Assembly (NCBI GenBank): GCA_036362985.1 | Contig: JAYGXS010000003.1 | Span: forward strand, 88,213,151 to 88,277,150 | Length of the DNA stretch: 64,000 nucleotides | Direction of reading: 5' to 3' | Source of the DNA: Ligula intestinalis | Lineage: Eukaryota > Platyhelminthes > Cestoda > Diphyllobothriidea > Diphyllobothriidae | Shown: positions 21,082-30,205 of the stretch, in pieces | How positions within the stretch are numbered: position 1 is the stretch's first letter | Layout of the letters: each line of letters starts with the position of its first letter | Position numbers and translations under genes: made by a program | Notes under the pieces: model-generated | Databases searched by the model: none | The model's input: the letters and a program-made list of their open reading frames with translations, nothing else | What the model was told of the DNA's origin: nothing

Positions 21082-22390
21082 ATGCGTTTAGAGGGAAGCC
21101 TTGCATTTAACGCGGAGATACTAGCAGTGCTCATTAAGCATAATAAGATAACACCACCGGATGCGGCGCATGCAGATGACAGGTCAAACGCAGACGCATA
21201 CGCCAGCAGAAGGCGGCTGAAGAGCAACCTGCTAAAGACCAACCTAACCCCCCAGTTTTATCGCAAGATAGCACCTACAGCACGCCATGTGAACAAAATG
21301 CAAGGCAACCACTCCAAGAGGATGCGGCGCATGCAGAGGACAGGTCAGTGGTTAATAAACCAGGAAACCACGAGTCCAGCAGGGCCAAACGTAGGTGCAT
21401 ACGCCAGCCGAAGGCGGATGCGGAGCGGCCTGCTAAGGACCAACCAAAACTATCAATTTTATCGCGAAAAAAGAACTTGGAGCACGCCATGTGAACAAAA
21501 AGCAAGACAACCGTTCCAAGAGGAGACTTCTGAAGAAAAGGAATTTGAATTGGACCAAAGGGCAAACGGTAACTTAGAAGAAAATGCTACCAGCGAAATG
21601 TCCATAGAATCTTTCACAGATCTGGGTTTCGAAACCCCTGGTCCTACTCTGCTTCAGTGCGATGGGACCACGGCCCAAGCTCGAGCCAACCGTAAGCAAC
21701 ATATAGTGATGCAGGGTGCACCAGAATCAACGGCTACAGTTGCTGGGGATAAGGTGGAGCACGATTGAGGTCTCGTTCGGCAGTATGCTAAATCACTGCT
21801 TAGGGGCACTGAGTCTGTAAAAATTCTCAAAACAGTTAGAGTAGGCAAGGATCAGCCGCCGAATGGTTCAAGGTCTCGGCCATGACCAATAAAGGTCATT
21901 TGGGACACCGAAGCGCAGGCACAGCTTATGCTGGAAAGAAAGTCGTCTCTGTGGACCATGCATGCTGGAGTTTTCTTTCAGCCGGATTGTGAGCCAAAGG
22001 AACGCAGGAAAATGGGTCTTTTGAAAAACGATCTAAACGACCGAAAGAGTAAAGGCGAAACCGGTCTACAAATAAGAGGAGGAGAAATAGTCTACATTGA
22101 ACGAAATTTTCTTTGGCCGGAATTAGTCAGGCAGAAAACTTAACCAAGGTCAACCGGCCGGTTCTAGAAGATACCACAAGTAATAGTGGCCGCTGCCTCG
22201 AGGTCTATTATACCAATTGTCAAAGTCTCTTCAATAAACTTGACGAACTGAAAACAATAGTATCTGAGCAGAAACGGCATATAATTGCATTAACAGTGAC
22301 TTGGCTGACCGAAGCAATAGGGATCAGCGAACTTAGCATTCATTCAGTATCAGTCAGTATATTTGGAGTAGATGACCGAAGCACTTATAA
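21082..22390 (+). mobile_element. CR1-type element: ORF1 followed by start of endonuclease
   Basis: An ORF1-like stretch (21082-21768, then continuing in other frames to about 22130) is followed by the endonuclease N-terminus at 22190-22380: YYTNCQSLFNKLDELKTIV and TVTWLTEAIG. ORF1 ends with FFQPDCEPKERRKMGLLK and GETGLQIRGGEIV, matching the nucleic-acid-binding ORF1 of CR1/L2-type elements. The Glu of the usual TETWL is Val here. ORF1 contains a tandem duplication at 21160-21526. The rest of ORF2 is missing after 22390. Confidence 0.72.
21160..21526 (+). repeat. Tandem duplication inside ORF1
   Basis: Units start at 21160 and 21321 with gatgcggcgcatgcag, share tacgccagc and gcacgccatgtgaacaaaa blocks, and end with ttccaagag. 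The repeat yields two related peptide blocks, AYASRRRLKSNLLKTN and AYASRRRMRSGLLRTN, in the same frame. Confidence 0.8.
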
Positions 22391-22619
22391 ACTCCATTGA
22401 AATGGTGCAGGAATGCGTAAGTTTTTTGTGAAATATGCAAACATCGTTACAGATCGCTTTTGTTATGCAAAAGTGCACAGAAATAATTTGAAAAAATGAA
22501 TTGTTTAAGAGGTGAGGCGTTTGCAGAATGGCAGCGTACAAATGTTCATTGAATATCCAGTCTCTGTGATCTTCTATTGACAATAAATACGCTATTGAAA
22601 TCAAACTAGTAGTGTGGAC

Positions 22620-22930
22620 GTTTGCAATGTTATGTCAAATAGGTGTTAACATATGGTTATCCAAACGTGTCTTGACGACGTCAACTCTGGGTGCATGCAC
22701 AATAGACTCGGGCAAGGAGTTCCACTGTCGAATGACCCTTTGAGGGAAGAAGGATGAATGTTGGTTTGTTCGGCTTAGTTCCTTCTTCAACTGGCAGTCA
22801 TGTCTTCGGAGGTTCCTTCTTGAACTTGAAAAAATCCTGTCCCCGCGCGCTTTGAAATTTTTAAGCAGTGGCGTTTCAAGAGGAACATACTTATTTCCAA
22901 CGAGCAAAAGATAGTGTGTCAAGATCAACC
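22620..22930 (-). pseudogene. CR1-type ORF2 C-terminal fragment
   Basis: The minus-strand stretch ends with SSFFPQRVIRQWNSLPESIV and a helix HAPRVDVVKTRLDNH. This is the conserved tail after the reverse transcriptase in CR1/jockey-type elements. A similar tail occurs at 39085-39621 (FFTQRVIQQWNNLSQSVVEA). No catalytic motif is retained. Confidence 0.75.
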
Positions 22931-23470
22931 CACACTTGATTTACGTACAAAGCCGGATACTCACAAAATTTGTTCCCTGAAAAAACCGTACTACAGTATT
23001 CCTCTCCTCAGTCGCCACCTGGGTCTAAATCCATCTGCTCGCACAGTTAAGTTGTGACTAGCAAAGCAGACAATTGTCAAAAATCTTCCTTAACGAGGTC
23101 GGGCCAACCAAACCTCTACAACGCTGGTGTTGGTGAAATTCTCAGACGCTAGTACACATGAAGAAGCAAAGGCTTAGTCGCTAAATTCTATTGTATCACA
23201 TTTGCTTTGGTACCAGTTAGAAATTAAACTTACTCAGTTTTTACACCTCTTACCAACCCTGAACAAAGTTTCCACGTTTAGACTTTGCTCTAGTATTCCG
23301 CCAAAGTTCTGCTTCTTAAATTCTAAAACCAATCGTCTTAAGTAAGGAGAATCGCCTTTAACGTATTCTTACATCAGCTAAGCGACCACTTAGGCTATCT
23401 CTCTCGTATGTAAGGTAAAGCTTCAAATCTGAACCTTTTTGCGGAAATTTCACTTGTCGTGCGAAAATAA
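22931..23470. other. No feature recognised
   Basis: I see no coding domain, tandem repeat or element end in this stretch. Confidence 0.4.
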
Positions 23471-23479
23471 TGCAAACGA

Positions 23480-23580
23480 GAAGTCAAATGCACTATTTGC
23501 CGCGAGAGGGGCTCGAACTCAAAACCCCTTCACCACAAGACCGTGATGCTAACTGCTGCGTTATCGCCGCATGCTGTAAC
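23480..23580 (-). repeat. tRNA-like sequence, probable SINE head or pseudo-tRNA
   Basis: On the minus strand an A-box-like stretch (taacgcagcagttagcat) is followed about 35 bases later by a B box (gagttcgagcccc). The presumed acceptor strands do not pair well, so this is not called as a functional tRNA. Confidence 0.5.
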
Positions 23581-23659
23581 GGGCGATCGAAAAGCTTGAC
23601 TAATTGTGTACGATCAACGCACACAGAGAATCGATGCGAAAGATATCATATTCTAGCCT

Positions 23660-24260
23660 CAAAGTAAAGTTAACTCGAAAGTAAAATTGCAAATATGAAG
23701 AAACTCCTCCAGCAGACCATCGCTGTGATGGAAAAACTGATGACTTTAATGCATACGCATAACCACCTAAGGAAGAACAGAGGATGCCTATACCTAAAGT
23801 ACAGGCAACGATATTGGAAAACTTAGACACCGGTGAGACAACTTCAGACATCCGATGACCAAGCAGTCACACCATCCGTTTCGAGCTCTAGGCCCACTGC
23901 AGCGATGGTGACCAAAATTGTAATTCAGGACTCCCGTCAGCAGGGTTATCATTGTGTAGTTGTTTAGGGGTTGCAAGAAGTAACTTCATACAGTTCAGTC
24001 GACCAAGCAATCACGCCACCTAGTTCGAGCTCCAGGCCCACTGCAGCGAAGATGACCAAAACCGAAATTAAAGACTCCTGACAGGGTGGTGTAGTTGTTC
24101 AGGGGTTGCAAGGAGCAACTTCAGACTGCTATCCAAATAAGATGAGCTTAAGATTATTATTTGCCAAATGGAACCAGACGTCATCTGCATAACAGAAACA
24201 TGGCTGGCCACGAAGGTAAGCGACCAGGAAATTGATCTCCCCGGGTCTCAAGTTTTCCAA
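23660..24260 (+). mobile_element. CR1-type fragment: repeat-bearing leader and endonuclease start
   Basis: The endonuclease N-terminus is visible at 24139-24255: DELKIIICQMEPDVICITET, then WLATKVSDQEIDLPGSQVF. Upstream, 23838-24115 contains two tandem units of about 140 bp. The fragment stops where the terminal inverted repeat of a DNA transposon begins (24261). The continuation is not found beyond the transposon. Confidence 0.72.
23838..24115 (+). repeat. Tandem duplication, two units of about 140 bp
   Basis: Unit 1 starts at 23838 and unit 2 at 23981. Each contains an aacttca block, gaccaagca, a ggcccactgcagcga block and a ggggttgcaag block. A third partial start is at 24116. Confidence 0.78.
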
Positions 24261-24387
24261 AAAGAAAATAATTTTCTCTTCAATTATACTAAAATATATA
24301 TTGTTTCCTCTTATAATGTATCAGAAATATAAATACTAATGATGTAAATCTCAATCTCACTTAGATATTCGACAAACGAAAGGCCAA
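24261..24387 (+). repeat. Left terminal inverted repeat
   Basis: It pairs with 26883-27009 over its whole 127-bp length with scattered mismatches. The outermost stretch is aaagaaaataattttctc. Confidence 0.82.
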
Positions 24388-24538
24388 ATGTCTTCTGCCG
24401 ATGCACTTGAATGACGATGGTGCTTCGCAGCTGCCTCGACCCACCTCAGACATCTGCAACGTCCCATCTAATTAGCAAACTTGTGCCACTGGACAACGAT
24501 TGTAATCTCCGTATCGAGCAGACCCATGCATACGGTAG

Positions 24539-25372
24539 ATGCCATATCATCAACAGGCCATTGAGGAGCCAACTCTACGAGATGCACTGAAGATGTGGGC
24601 AGCAAAATGTGACCCACCAACAAGCCATCTCACGGAACTGCTGAGAGTATTGCAACGGTTTCACCCGGAGTTACCGGACGATGGGCGAACGATTCGGGAA
24701 CGCTCTAGCAAGCGGACCCCGGTGACGGCAATGGGCAGCGGGCAGTATGTTCATTTAGGACTTCTCAATGGGTTAACTAACCAGGTAAAACAACCCACGG
24801 TGCATATTGAAGGAAATGAGGTAGTTATTTATTTATCTATAGATGGTTTGCCTTTATATGGGAAGCGTAGGTGTGATTTTTGGCCCATTCTTGTTAGAAT
24901 AATGGAGCCTTTTGTAAGTAATACCTTCACAGTAGGTATATACTGTGAAAAAAGCAAATTATCTGATGTTCAGGCGTACTTTAAGCCCTTGCTTAGTGAA
25001 CTATCTCTCCTGTCAATAAATGGGCTTTTTGTTGAATGGTTAGACCGAACTCTGAAGTTTAAACTGGGAGCTGTCATTTGCGACGCTCCTGCTAGAGAAT
25101 TCATCAAGCGAATTAAAAATTTTAATGCCTACTACGGATGCGAGCGCTGTAAAGTGGCGGGTATCCGTAAACCAGAATGGAAAAAGGTTGTTTTAGATGT
25201 GGTTAGCGATGATAAAAGAAGTGATGACGACTTCCACAGTCGAAGGGATGACTGCCACCGTATCGGCAGATCACCTTTATTAGCTTGTTATGTAGGTATG
25301 ATTACTTGTTTTCCGTTAGACCCGCTTCACCTAGTTAACCTGGGTGTTATGCGTCGGTTGTTAAAATTGTGA
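24539..25372 (+). CDS. Tnp2-like transposase, N-terminal part
   Basis: This 277-codon frame carries the blocks seen in metazoan EnSpm/CACTA transposases: VIYLSIDGLPLYGKRRCDFW, ILVRIMEPFVSN, TVGIYCEKSK, VICDAPAREFIKRIK, FNAYYGCERCKVAG (a CxxC pair) and FPLDPLHLVNLGVMRRLLK. These correspond to the RNase-H-fold catalytic core with conserved acidic residues and an internal zinc-binding pair. The enzyme would cut the transposon's ends in the nucleus. A TGA after RRLLKL ends the frame, but similarity continues downstream, so this is a premature stop. The first Met at 24539 may not be the true start, as earlier exons are possible. Confidence 0.82.
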   Translation: MPYHQQAIEEPTLRDALKMWAAKCDPPTSHLTELLRVLQRFHPELPDDGRTIRERSSKRTPVTAMGSGQYVHLGLLNGLTNQVKQPTVHIEGNEVVIYLSIDGLPLYGKRRCDFWPILVRIMEPFVSNTFTVGIYCEKSKLSDVQAYFKPLLSELSLLSINGLFVEWLDRTLKFKLGAVICDAPAREFIKRIKNFNAYYGCERCKVAGIRKPEWKKVVLDVVSDDKRSDDDFHSRRDDCHRIGRSPLLACYVGMITCFPLDPLHLVNLGVMRRLLKL

Positions 25373-25993
25373 ATGAAAAGCCCTAGAGGAACAAAGTATA
25401 AGTTGTCTGCAGAAGCCATAAGTAATGTTGATGACCGTTTGAAATCAATTTATACTTATTTACCTAAATAATTTAGTCAACGAGCTAGATCGCTTACAGA
25501 GTGGGATACGCGGAAGGGTACTGAATTGAGTCTGTTCCTTTTATATACAGGAGTCGTTGTTTTGAAGGATGTACTTCGGAAAAAATATTGGAGGCATTTC
25601 ATGCTTCTATCAACAGCTATTAGATGTCTCATTCGCCCGTCTTCCTGTCGGGAGTGGGTCACATATGCATCAGACCTTCTACAATTGTTCATTAAGAAAG
25701 ATGAAAAGCTGTATGGCCAAGAAGAACTGGTGTACAACACGCACAGCATCGTACACCTACCGGAAGACGTTAAGCGTCACGGTCCCTTGGAGAATTTTTC
25801 GTCTTTTCACTGGAAAATCAAATGCTTCTCCTGCAGGCGAGGGAAGCAAGGGGCGCAGACACTTCGAATCCTATCAACACGCATGCCGTCATTTCCTCGC
25901 GTGTATCGAACCTGCTGGAATACGACGGCCTACTGTCTCGCCTGTCCGACGCAGAATTCTGACGCCAGTTGGTATGTCATGATTTTCTTCTGA
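25373..25993 (+). pseudogene. Tnp2-like transposase, middle part
   Basis: Reading continues after two stops with FLLYTGVVVLKDVLRKKYW, HFMLLSTAIRCLIRPS, KLYGQEELVYNTHSIVHLPE and GPLENFSSFHWKIK. This is the usual C-terminal half of these transposases, which ends with a conserved HLxEDV and SAFxFE pair. After about 25830 the frame shifts (the alternative frame gives VSNLLEYDGLLSRLSDAEF), so the chain is broken. Confidence 0.78.
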
Positions 25994-26009
25994 CCTGCCT
26001 TCACAGACA

Positions 26010-26575
26010 AGCCACCTACTTTCGTTAGGCGGTAATAGCCTAGAAGACTTTGTGGACAGGGTTTTCAAACCCTGTTTTCCGACAGCATTACCACCAAAGT
26101 GAGCTTCACCGGGGCGTATGTTGACAGCCCAAAGAGGGCTTTTGAAAATTCAACGTTGCATCAGCTTCTGACAGGTAAATTTTTATGCATTCCGCTTTAT
26201 CTGTTAACAACGCAGAAGTGGCAACTGTGTGGTGCTTATCACACAACCAAGATCGTGAGGAAATTAGAAGAGCCTTCATAAAGGCCTTCAAGAAGGCCTA
26301 CAAAAGACTGAACAGGGGCAAATATATCACCTCGAAACGTTCACACTTTTACGGTGAGTTCCTTTAACACTTCTACTTACATCAGTCAACTTACTGCATA
26401 CATGTATGCAGTAATACTGCAGTAATGCCTACAGAACTGATACGTACTTAACTAAATTAAATAATTTTATTAATTTGCAGAAGACCACGGCCCCAGCGAT
26501 GACGGCCCCGGCTCATCTGGAGCAGTGACTGGCCAATCACTACCGTCCACAAGCACATCTGTGATATGTATATAA
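26010..26575 (+). pseudogene. Tnp2-like transposase, spliced 3' exons
   Basis: Three pieces fit together by splicing. The first runs GGNSLEDFVDRVFKPCFPTA, then VSFTGAYVDSPKRAFENSTL up to ctgacag|gtaaat (donor at 26176-26177). A candidate intron of about 41 bases follows. The second runs EVATVWCLSHNQDREEIRRA to HFY, with a strong donor acg|gtgagt at 26354. The third starts after taatttgcag at 26481, reads EDHGPSDDGPGSSGAVTG, and stops at 26575. All junctions keep phase 1. A hairpin lies at 26056-26075. Upstream frame damage means no intact protein results. Confidence 0.55.
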
Positions 26576-26744
26576 CATTTACAAGACCGCCAACAATTTT
26601 TTTTGTACACTTATATTTTTTACCCTTTTCTTACATAATACAGTTTCCAACTCTTAAATGTCTTCAATAACATGGCTTTAACGGCATTTCTAAAAAAGGG
26701 GGCTTTTCGCGATAAAGGAGGTAACCCCTGTCCGGCGGAAAATT

Positions 26745-26766
26745 TTGGGTCTACATGTAGACCCAA
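26745..26766. repeat. 22-bp perfect palindrome
   Basis: ttgggtctaca is followed directly by its reverse complement. It lies about 120 bp inside the right inverted repeat, next to several gtaggattcc/gtagaactcc motifs at 26770-26870 that look like subterminal transposase-binding repeats. Confidence 0.75.
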
Positions 26767-26882
26767 TGTAGAGCTTCCATAGGATCCTACATGTTGTTTC
26801 AGGTGGAGCTCCTGTAGAGTCCCACTGCGTAGACTTGTAGGATTCCTGTAGAACTCCAGTAGGATTCCACTTGCTATTAGGG

Positions 26883-27009
26883 TTGGCCTTTCGTTTGTCT
26901 AATATCTAAGTGAGATTGAGATTTACACTATAAGCATTTATACTTCTGATACGTTATAAGAGGAAATAATATTTATTTTCGTATAGCTGTAGAGAAAATT
27001 ATTTTCTTT
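26883..27009 (-). repeat. Right terminal inverted repeat
   Basis: The reverse complement matches 24261-24387 along 127 bp, with the same inner boundary (ttggcc) and outer boundary (ttttcttt). Confidence 0.82.
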
Positions 27010-27079
27010 CATAATAATTTTTTATAAACATTGAGATGTTAGTCGAAGAATATTGGAATAGATAAATTGTGCTTAGTTT

Positions 27080-27720
27080 TTGTTTTTATTTTGTATTTTT
27101 AAGGATTGTAAAAGGAGGCAAGGCGCAATTTTGCTCAAGCTTTGATTTGATCAGTGTTGGACACCGTCGACTGGAAAGCCTCCAGCAGTGGCCAGTTTTC
27201 ACCAAAATCTGCGGAAACTCTCCTGGACCGTTAGATCCCTTTTGGTCCGAATTGGACGTCGAAGAAATATATGTGTCATGTCATTTGAGCAGAACTGCTT
27301 GGTCTTTCTTCTAAATTCGGCTAAACTGTGGCTATTGCGAATATCGTTGGGTAGGACATTCCATATGATCGCAGATCTTATGTTGTCGAAATTTGATCGC
27401 TGGGCCATCCTAACTTATGCGTTATGAATTGTATGGTGGTTGTTTCTAGTGGGACGGAAACCGTTTTGGTTTGTTAACATATTATTGCTAAGGATGTTAT
27501 AATTATGTGTCGCTTTAAATAGGAAAGTTAAACTATTTTGGAGTCGCCTTTGCCAGAGGCGTTTAAGACCATATCTATTGTACATTATTGTTAAGGAGTC
27601 TCAGGCGTCACCGCGTTTAAACGGAAATCTGGTACACCTTCTCTGAATTCTTTCTAGTTTCTGTCGACCTTATTATTTTTGTCATGTCCCCTTCCGTGGA
27701 TGATTTTAAGCCAAACCTAG
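27080..27720 (-). pseudogene. CR1-type ORF2 C-terminal fragment
   Basis: Minus-strand reading gives DNIRSAIIWNVLPNDIRNS, then HSLAEFRRKTKQFC, the conserved tail helix of these elements. An upstream basic stretch corresponds to the end of the thumb. Stops separate the two parts. Nothing ties it to the flanking DNA transposon other than position. Confidence 0.62.
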
Positions 27721-28700
27721 ACCGATTAAATGAATATCGTCGCGATTAAGTACTCCAAATCCAATCACTGACTTGTTCCGATTCCAAAAATTGAAGCGCT
27801 CTAAATCCAATCACTGATATGCTAGAAATGCTTTAAATATGTAATAATTGTAATTTTTACGTAGTATCATTATTATTAGTATTTTACCAAATTCGTTAAG
27901 ACATTGCCTAGCTCCGACGTCTCTGCTCACTATGTGAACTACGCTGATCGCATCTGAGGTCACAAAGGTCACTACAATCACCCTACAAGATCACAGCCAA
28001 TATTTCCCCTCACTCCTCCTAGGTCAATTCTACATTGATATCCCCCATCAATTACGATCTAGGATATTGTGGCTGCAACTGTTCGTAAACAATTTTTTCT
28101 ACACCGCTGGAATTATTTTTCTTGCGTGGACGATCTTTTGAAGTCGGAATTTAAGAAGATTTTCTTTTCCAACCAATTCTACCGAGACGCAACCTATTTA
28201 AACCGAACACAACCTCTTCAAACCAGCCAATTCGCGTTCTAGTAAAAGAAATCATCAAGATCAGAATATTCTTGAGACCTTCAAAGGCTGAGTCGTTTCC
28301 CAATATTCAATAAACTTTTTCAAATAAATTTAAATTGCTTATTAAAAAATAGCTACAGTATTTGTTAAGTTCCCTCTGATTATTTGTCGTAAGTCATAAT
28401 CTGAAAATCATATCAACTGTTTTTTTTTCTGAACGTAATAGCTAATACATTTTTTTGAGCAATTTTAAGAGTTTTTAACATTCCGCTGCGGCAAAATCAT
28501 ATAGGCTGAATTTTTATAAATCATCCTACATTTAAAGTAGATTTTTATCAAAATTATGAGAACGAAAATTATAGCTCATCGTAAGATATCTGCTCCCAGA
28601 CCCAAGCCGTGCCTGACCACGCCTATTAGTCAATGCCTTGATATCAACATGCAGCCCATTGTCAAGGCCAAGCAAATTGATGTATCTGCATAACAGAACT
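27721..28700. other. AT-rich stretch without genes
   Basis: No open frame with domain content is present. The right part (about 28600-28710) probably belongs to the 5' untranslated region of the CR1-like element that starts its ORF1 at 28712, but the 5' limit cannot be set from the sequence. Confidence 0.45.
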
Positions 28701-28711
28701 GTAATGACTTC

Positions 28712-30055
28712 ATGATGAAGTTTGGTTCTGTTTTATCAATACTAGGCAATCTGTTTGATGGCAAGTTATCAGGTGTGCCGTCGCAAGGTTGTAAAAAGTT
28801 AGACTCCCTCGTCCATCTTATAACCACGGAAGCTTTTGATAGACAAAAGCGAAGCTTTAACTTTATACTAAAAAATTACTGCATAAGCAGTCGCCCATTG
28901 GATATTGCAAAAGATTTTCTATGCTCGGGTGGTTTCAACTACGAAATTGCAGAAGCCAAACGCCTCCAATCGCGTAGCAAAAACCCGCCCATCCTAGTTA
29001 AATTGTTTTCACCGATCGAGGTGGACTCAATCTTTGCTCAACGAGGTCGCATTTCCCGATATTTAGAAATGACTAAAAGTTTCCTCTGTCGAGATCTTAC
29101 ACCAATGGAGCGAAGAAATGCGGCTCTCCAGTCCAATAGACCAATAACTTCTCAGCCTACTATTCCTAAATCTGTTCGTAGTCCCGATAGGGTAAATGCA
29201 CACGCTAATCCTTCCCCCCGCATACCTGGCCATACACCCACTAACGTCAGTGCACCCGTTATCCCTTCCTCCCAGGTGTCTATTCATAGTCCTATAACCG
29301 TCAGTACACCTGCTATCCCTACCTCCCGAATATCTTGTCATAGGTCCATAAACATCAGTGCACCAGTTAGCCCATCCCTCTTGATATTGGGACCGTCAAG
29401 GCCCGCCGCTCCATCATCTACTACGATTAATACTAGTCTTAATACATTCTCTGTCCCACGAGCGATAAATTCCGCCGCCTCTAACGCGGCAACAAGTTCA
29501 TTAAGAATGCCGACAACACCGTCGAAATCGTTTGGGCCGAACGCTTCCCCTACACAACCTAGCTCCTCTTTTGACCGTTGGAGTCATATTATTCCCCCGT
29601 ATAATGCGTTATTGAACACGCCGGGCCCGAACCAAGAAAAATTTAATTTGCACGGCAGTAACCCTAACTGGTATAGTTTTAAATCTAATCGGAGTTGCCA
29701 TACAGGACATTCACTGATAAAGACCACTAGTCCTTACGCGAGCGGCCCTAAAACTAATTTTATGTCACCGTTTCCCCCTATCAGTTCCTTTACCCATCCT
29801 CTACCACCCAAACCTGCAAACTTCTACATGTCTTCTCACCTCCCCCCATTACTCCCAAACGCCCCAGAAGCTTATTTTCGTTTACCCTTTCTTCATTTTT
29901 CCCTGCCAGAAAGCGAGGCCCCTAGATATCTCAGACCTTATCAGCCATCGATTGTTGGCTACCCGTATGCTAACAGCTCCATACCCGTCAGTACTTATTC
30001 CACAAATAATAATGGCCTACAGTTTGTCTACCCACCCTCAAATTCTTTTTTATGA
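28712..30055 (+). CDS. CR1-like ORF1 protein, intact
   Basis: This is a 447-codon frame. The N-terminal third is a globular region (LDSLVHLITTEAFDRQKRSF, then LCSGGFNYEIAEAKRLQSR and EVDSIFAQRGRISRYLEMTK). The long middle is Ser/Thr/Pro-rich with imperfect repeats of about 21 residues of the type HTPTNVSAPVIPSSQVS (residues about 160-230). The C-terminus is Pro/Tyr/Phe-rich (PPKPANFYMSSHLPPLLP). No zinc knuckle or RNA-recognition motif is recognised. By position it is the RNA-binding ORF1 of the retrotransposon. Degraded relatives lie at 19830-20515. The last codon and stop overlap the ORF2 start as ATGA, which suggests reinitiation for ORF2 translation. Confidence 0.8.
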   Translation: MMKFGSVLSILGNLFDGKLSGVPSQGCKKLDSLVHLITTEAFDRQKRSFNFILKNYCISSRPLDIAKDFLCSGGFNYEIAEAKRLQSRSKNPPILVKLFSPIEVDSIFAQRGRISRYLEMTKSFLCRDLTPMERRNAALQSNRPITSQPTIPKSVRSPDRVNAHANPSPRIPGHTPTNVSAPVIPSSQVSIHSPITVSTPAIPTSRISCHRSINISAPVSPSLLILGPSRPAAPSSTTINTSLNTFSVPRAINSAASNAATSSLRMPTTPSKSFGPNASPTQPSSSFDRWSHIIPPYNALLNTPGPNQEKFNLHGSNPNWYSFKSNRSCHTGHSLIKTTSPYASGPKTNFMSPFPPISSFTHPLPPKPANFYMSSHLPPLLPNAPEAYFRLPFLHFSLPESEAPRYLRPYQPSIVGYPYANSSIPVSTYSTNNNGLQFVYPPSNSFL

Positions 30056-30190
30056 ATAACGATAACCATAGTCCTGTCACTCGAAACACACTAGATGTCA
30101 TAGTGCTTAATGCCAGGTCCGTTATAAATAAAATGGCTCAACTTCGAGCTATCGCTTTCGAGATGATGCCTGATGTTATATGCATAACAG
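30052..30190 (+). pseudogene. ORF2 start: endonuclease N-terminus (split)
   Basis: From the ATG inside ATGA, the frame reads LDVIVLNARSVINKMAQLRA and MMPDVICIT, the first blocks of the apurinic-type endonuclease (N of LNARS, then the region leading to the TET/ESW Glu). It is cut at 30190 by the nested element. The next residues, ESWTHPIISDSS, are found at 32440 onward. Confidence 0.82.
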
Positions 30191-30205
30191 CCCGAAATAC
30201 CTCTG

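Larger units (their letters stand above)
24261..27009 (+). mobile_element. EnSpm/CACTA-type DNA transposon with 127-bp inverted repeats
   Basis: Inverted repeats of equal length (24261-24387 and 26883-27009) enclose a Tnp2-like transposase gene on the plus strand. The inner repeat ends read aaggcc/ggcctt, and blocks such as tcaatctcacttagatatt are shared. No clear target duplication is seen, and the outer ends do not read CACTA. The class therefore rests on the transposase, not the termini. The coding region has stops near 25370 and 25470, plus frame breaks. A 22-bp palindrome and repeated gtagga/gtagaa motifs lie just inside the right repeat. Confidence 0.8.

Noticed and set aside
23480..23580. 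tRNA gene on the minus strand
   Set aside because: A and B boxes are recognisable but acceptor strands do not pair. More likely a pseudo-tRNA or SINE head.
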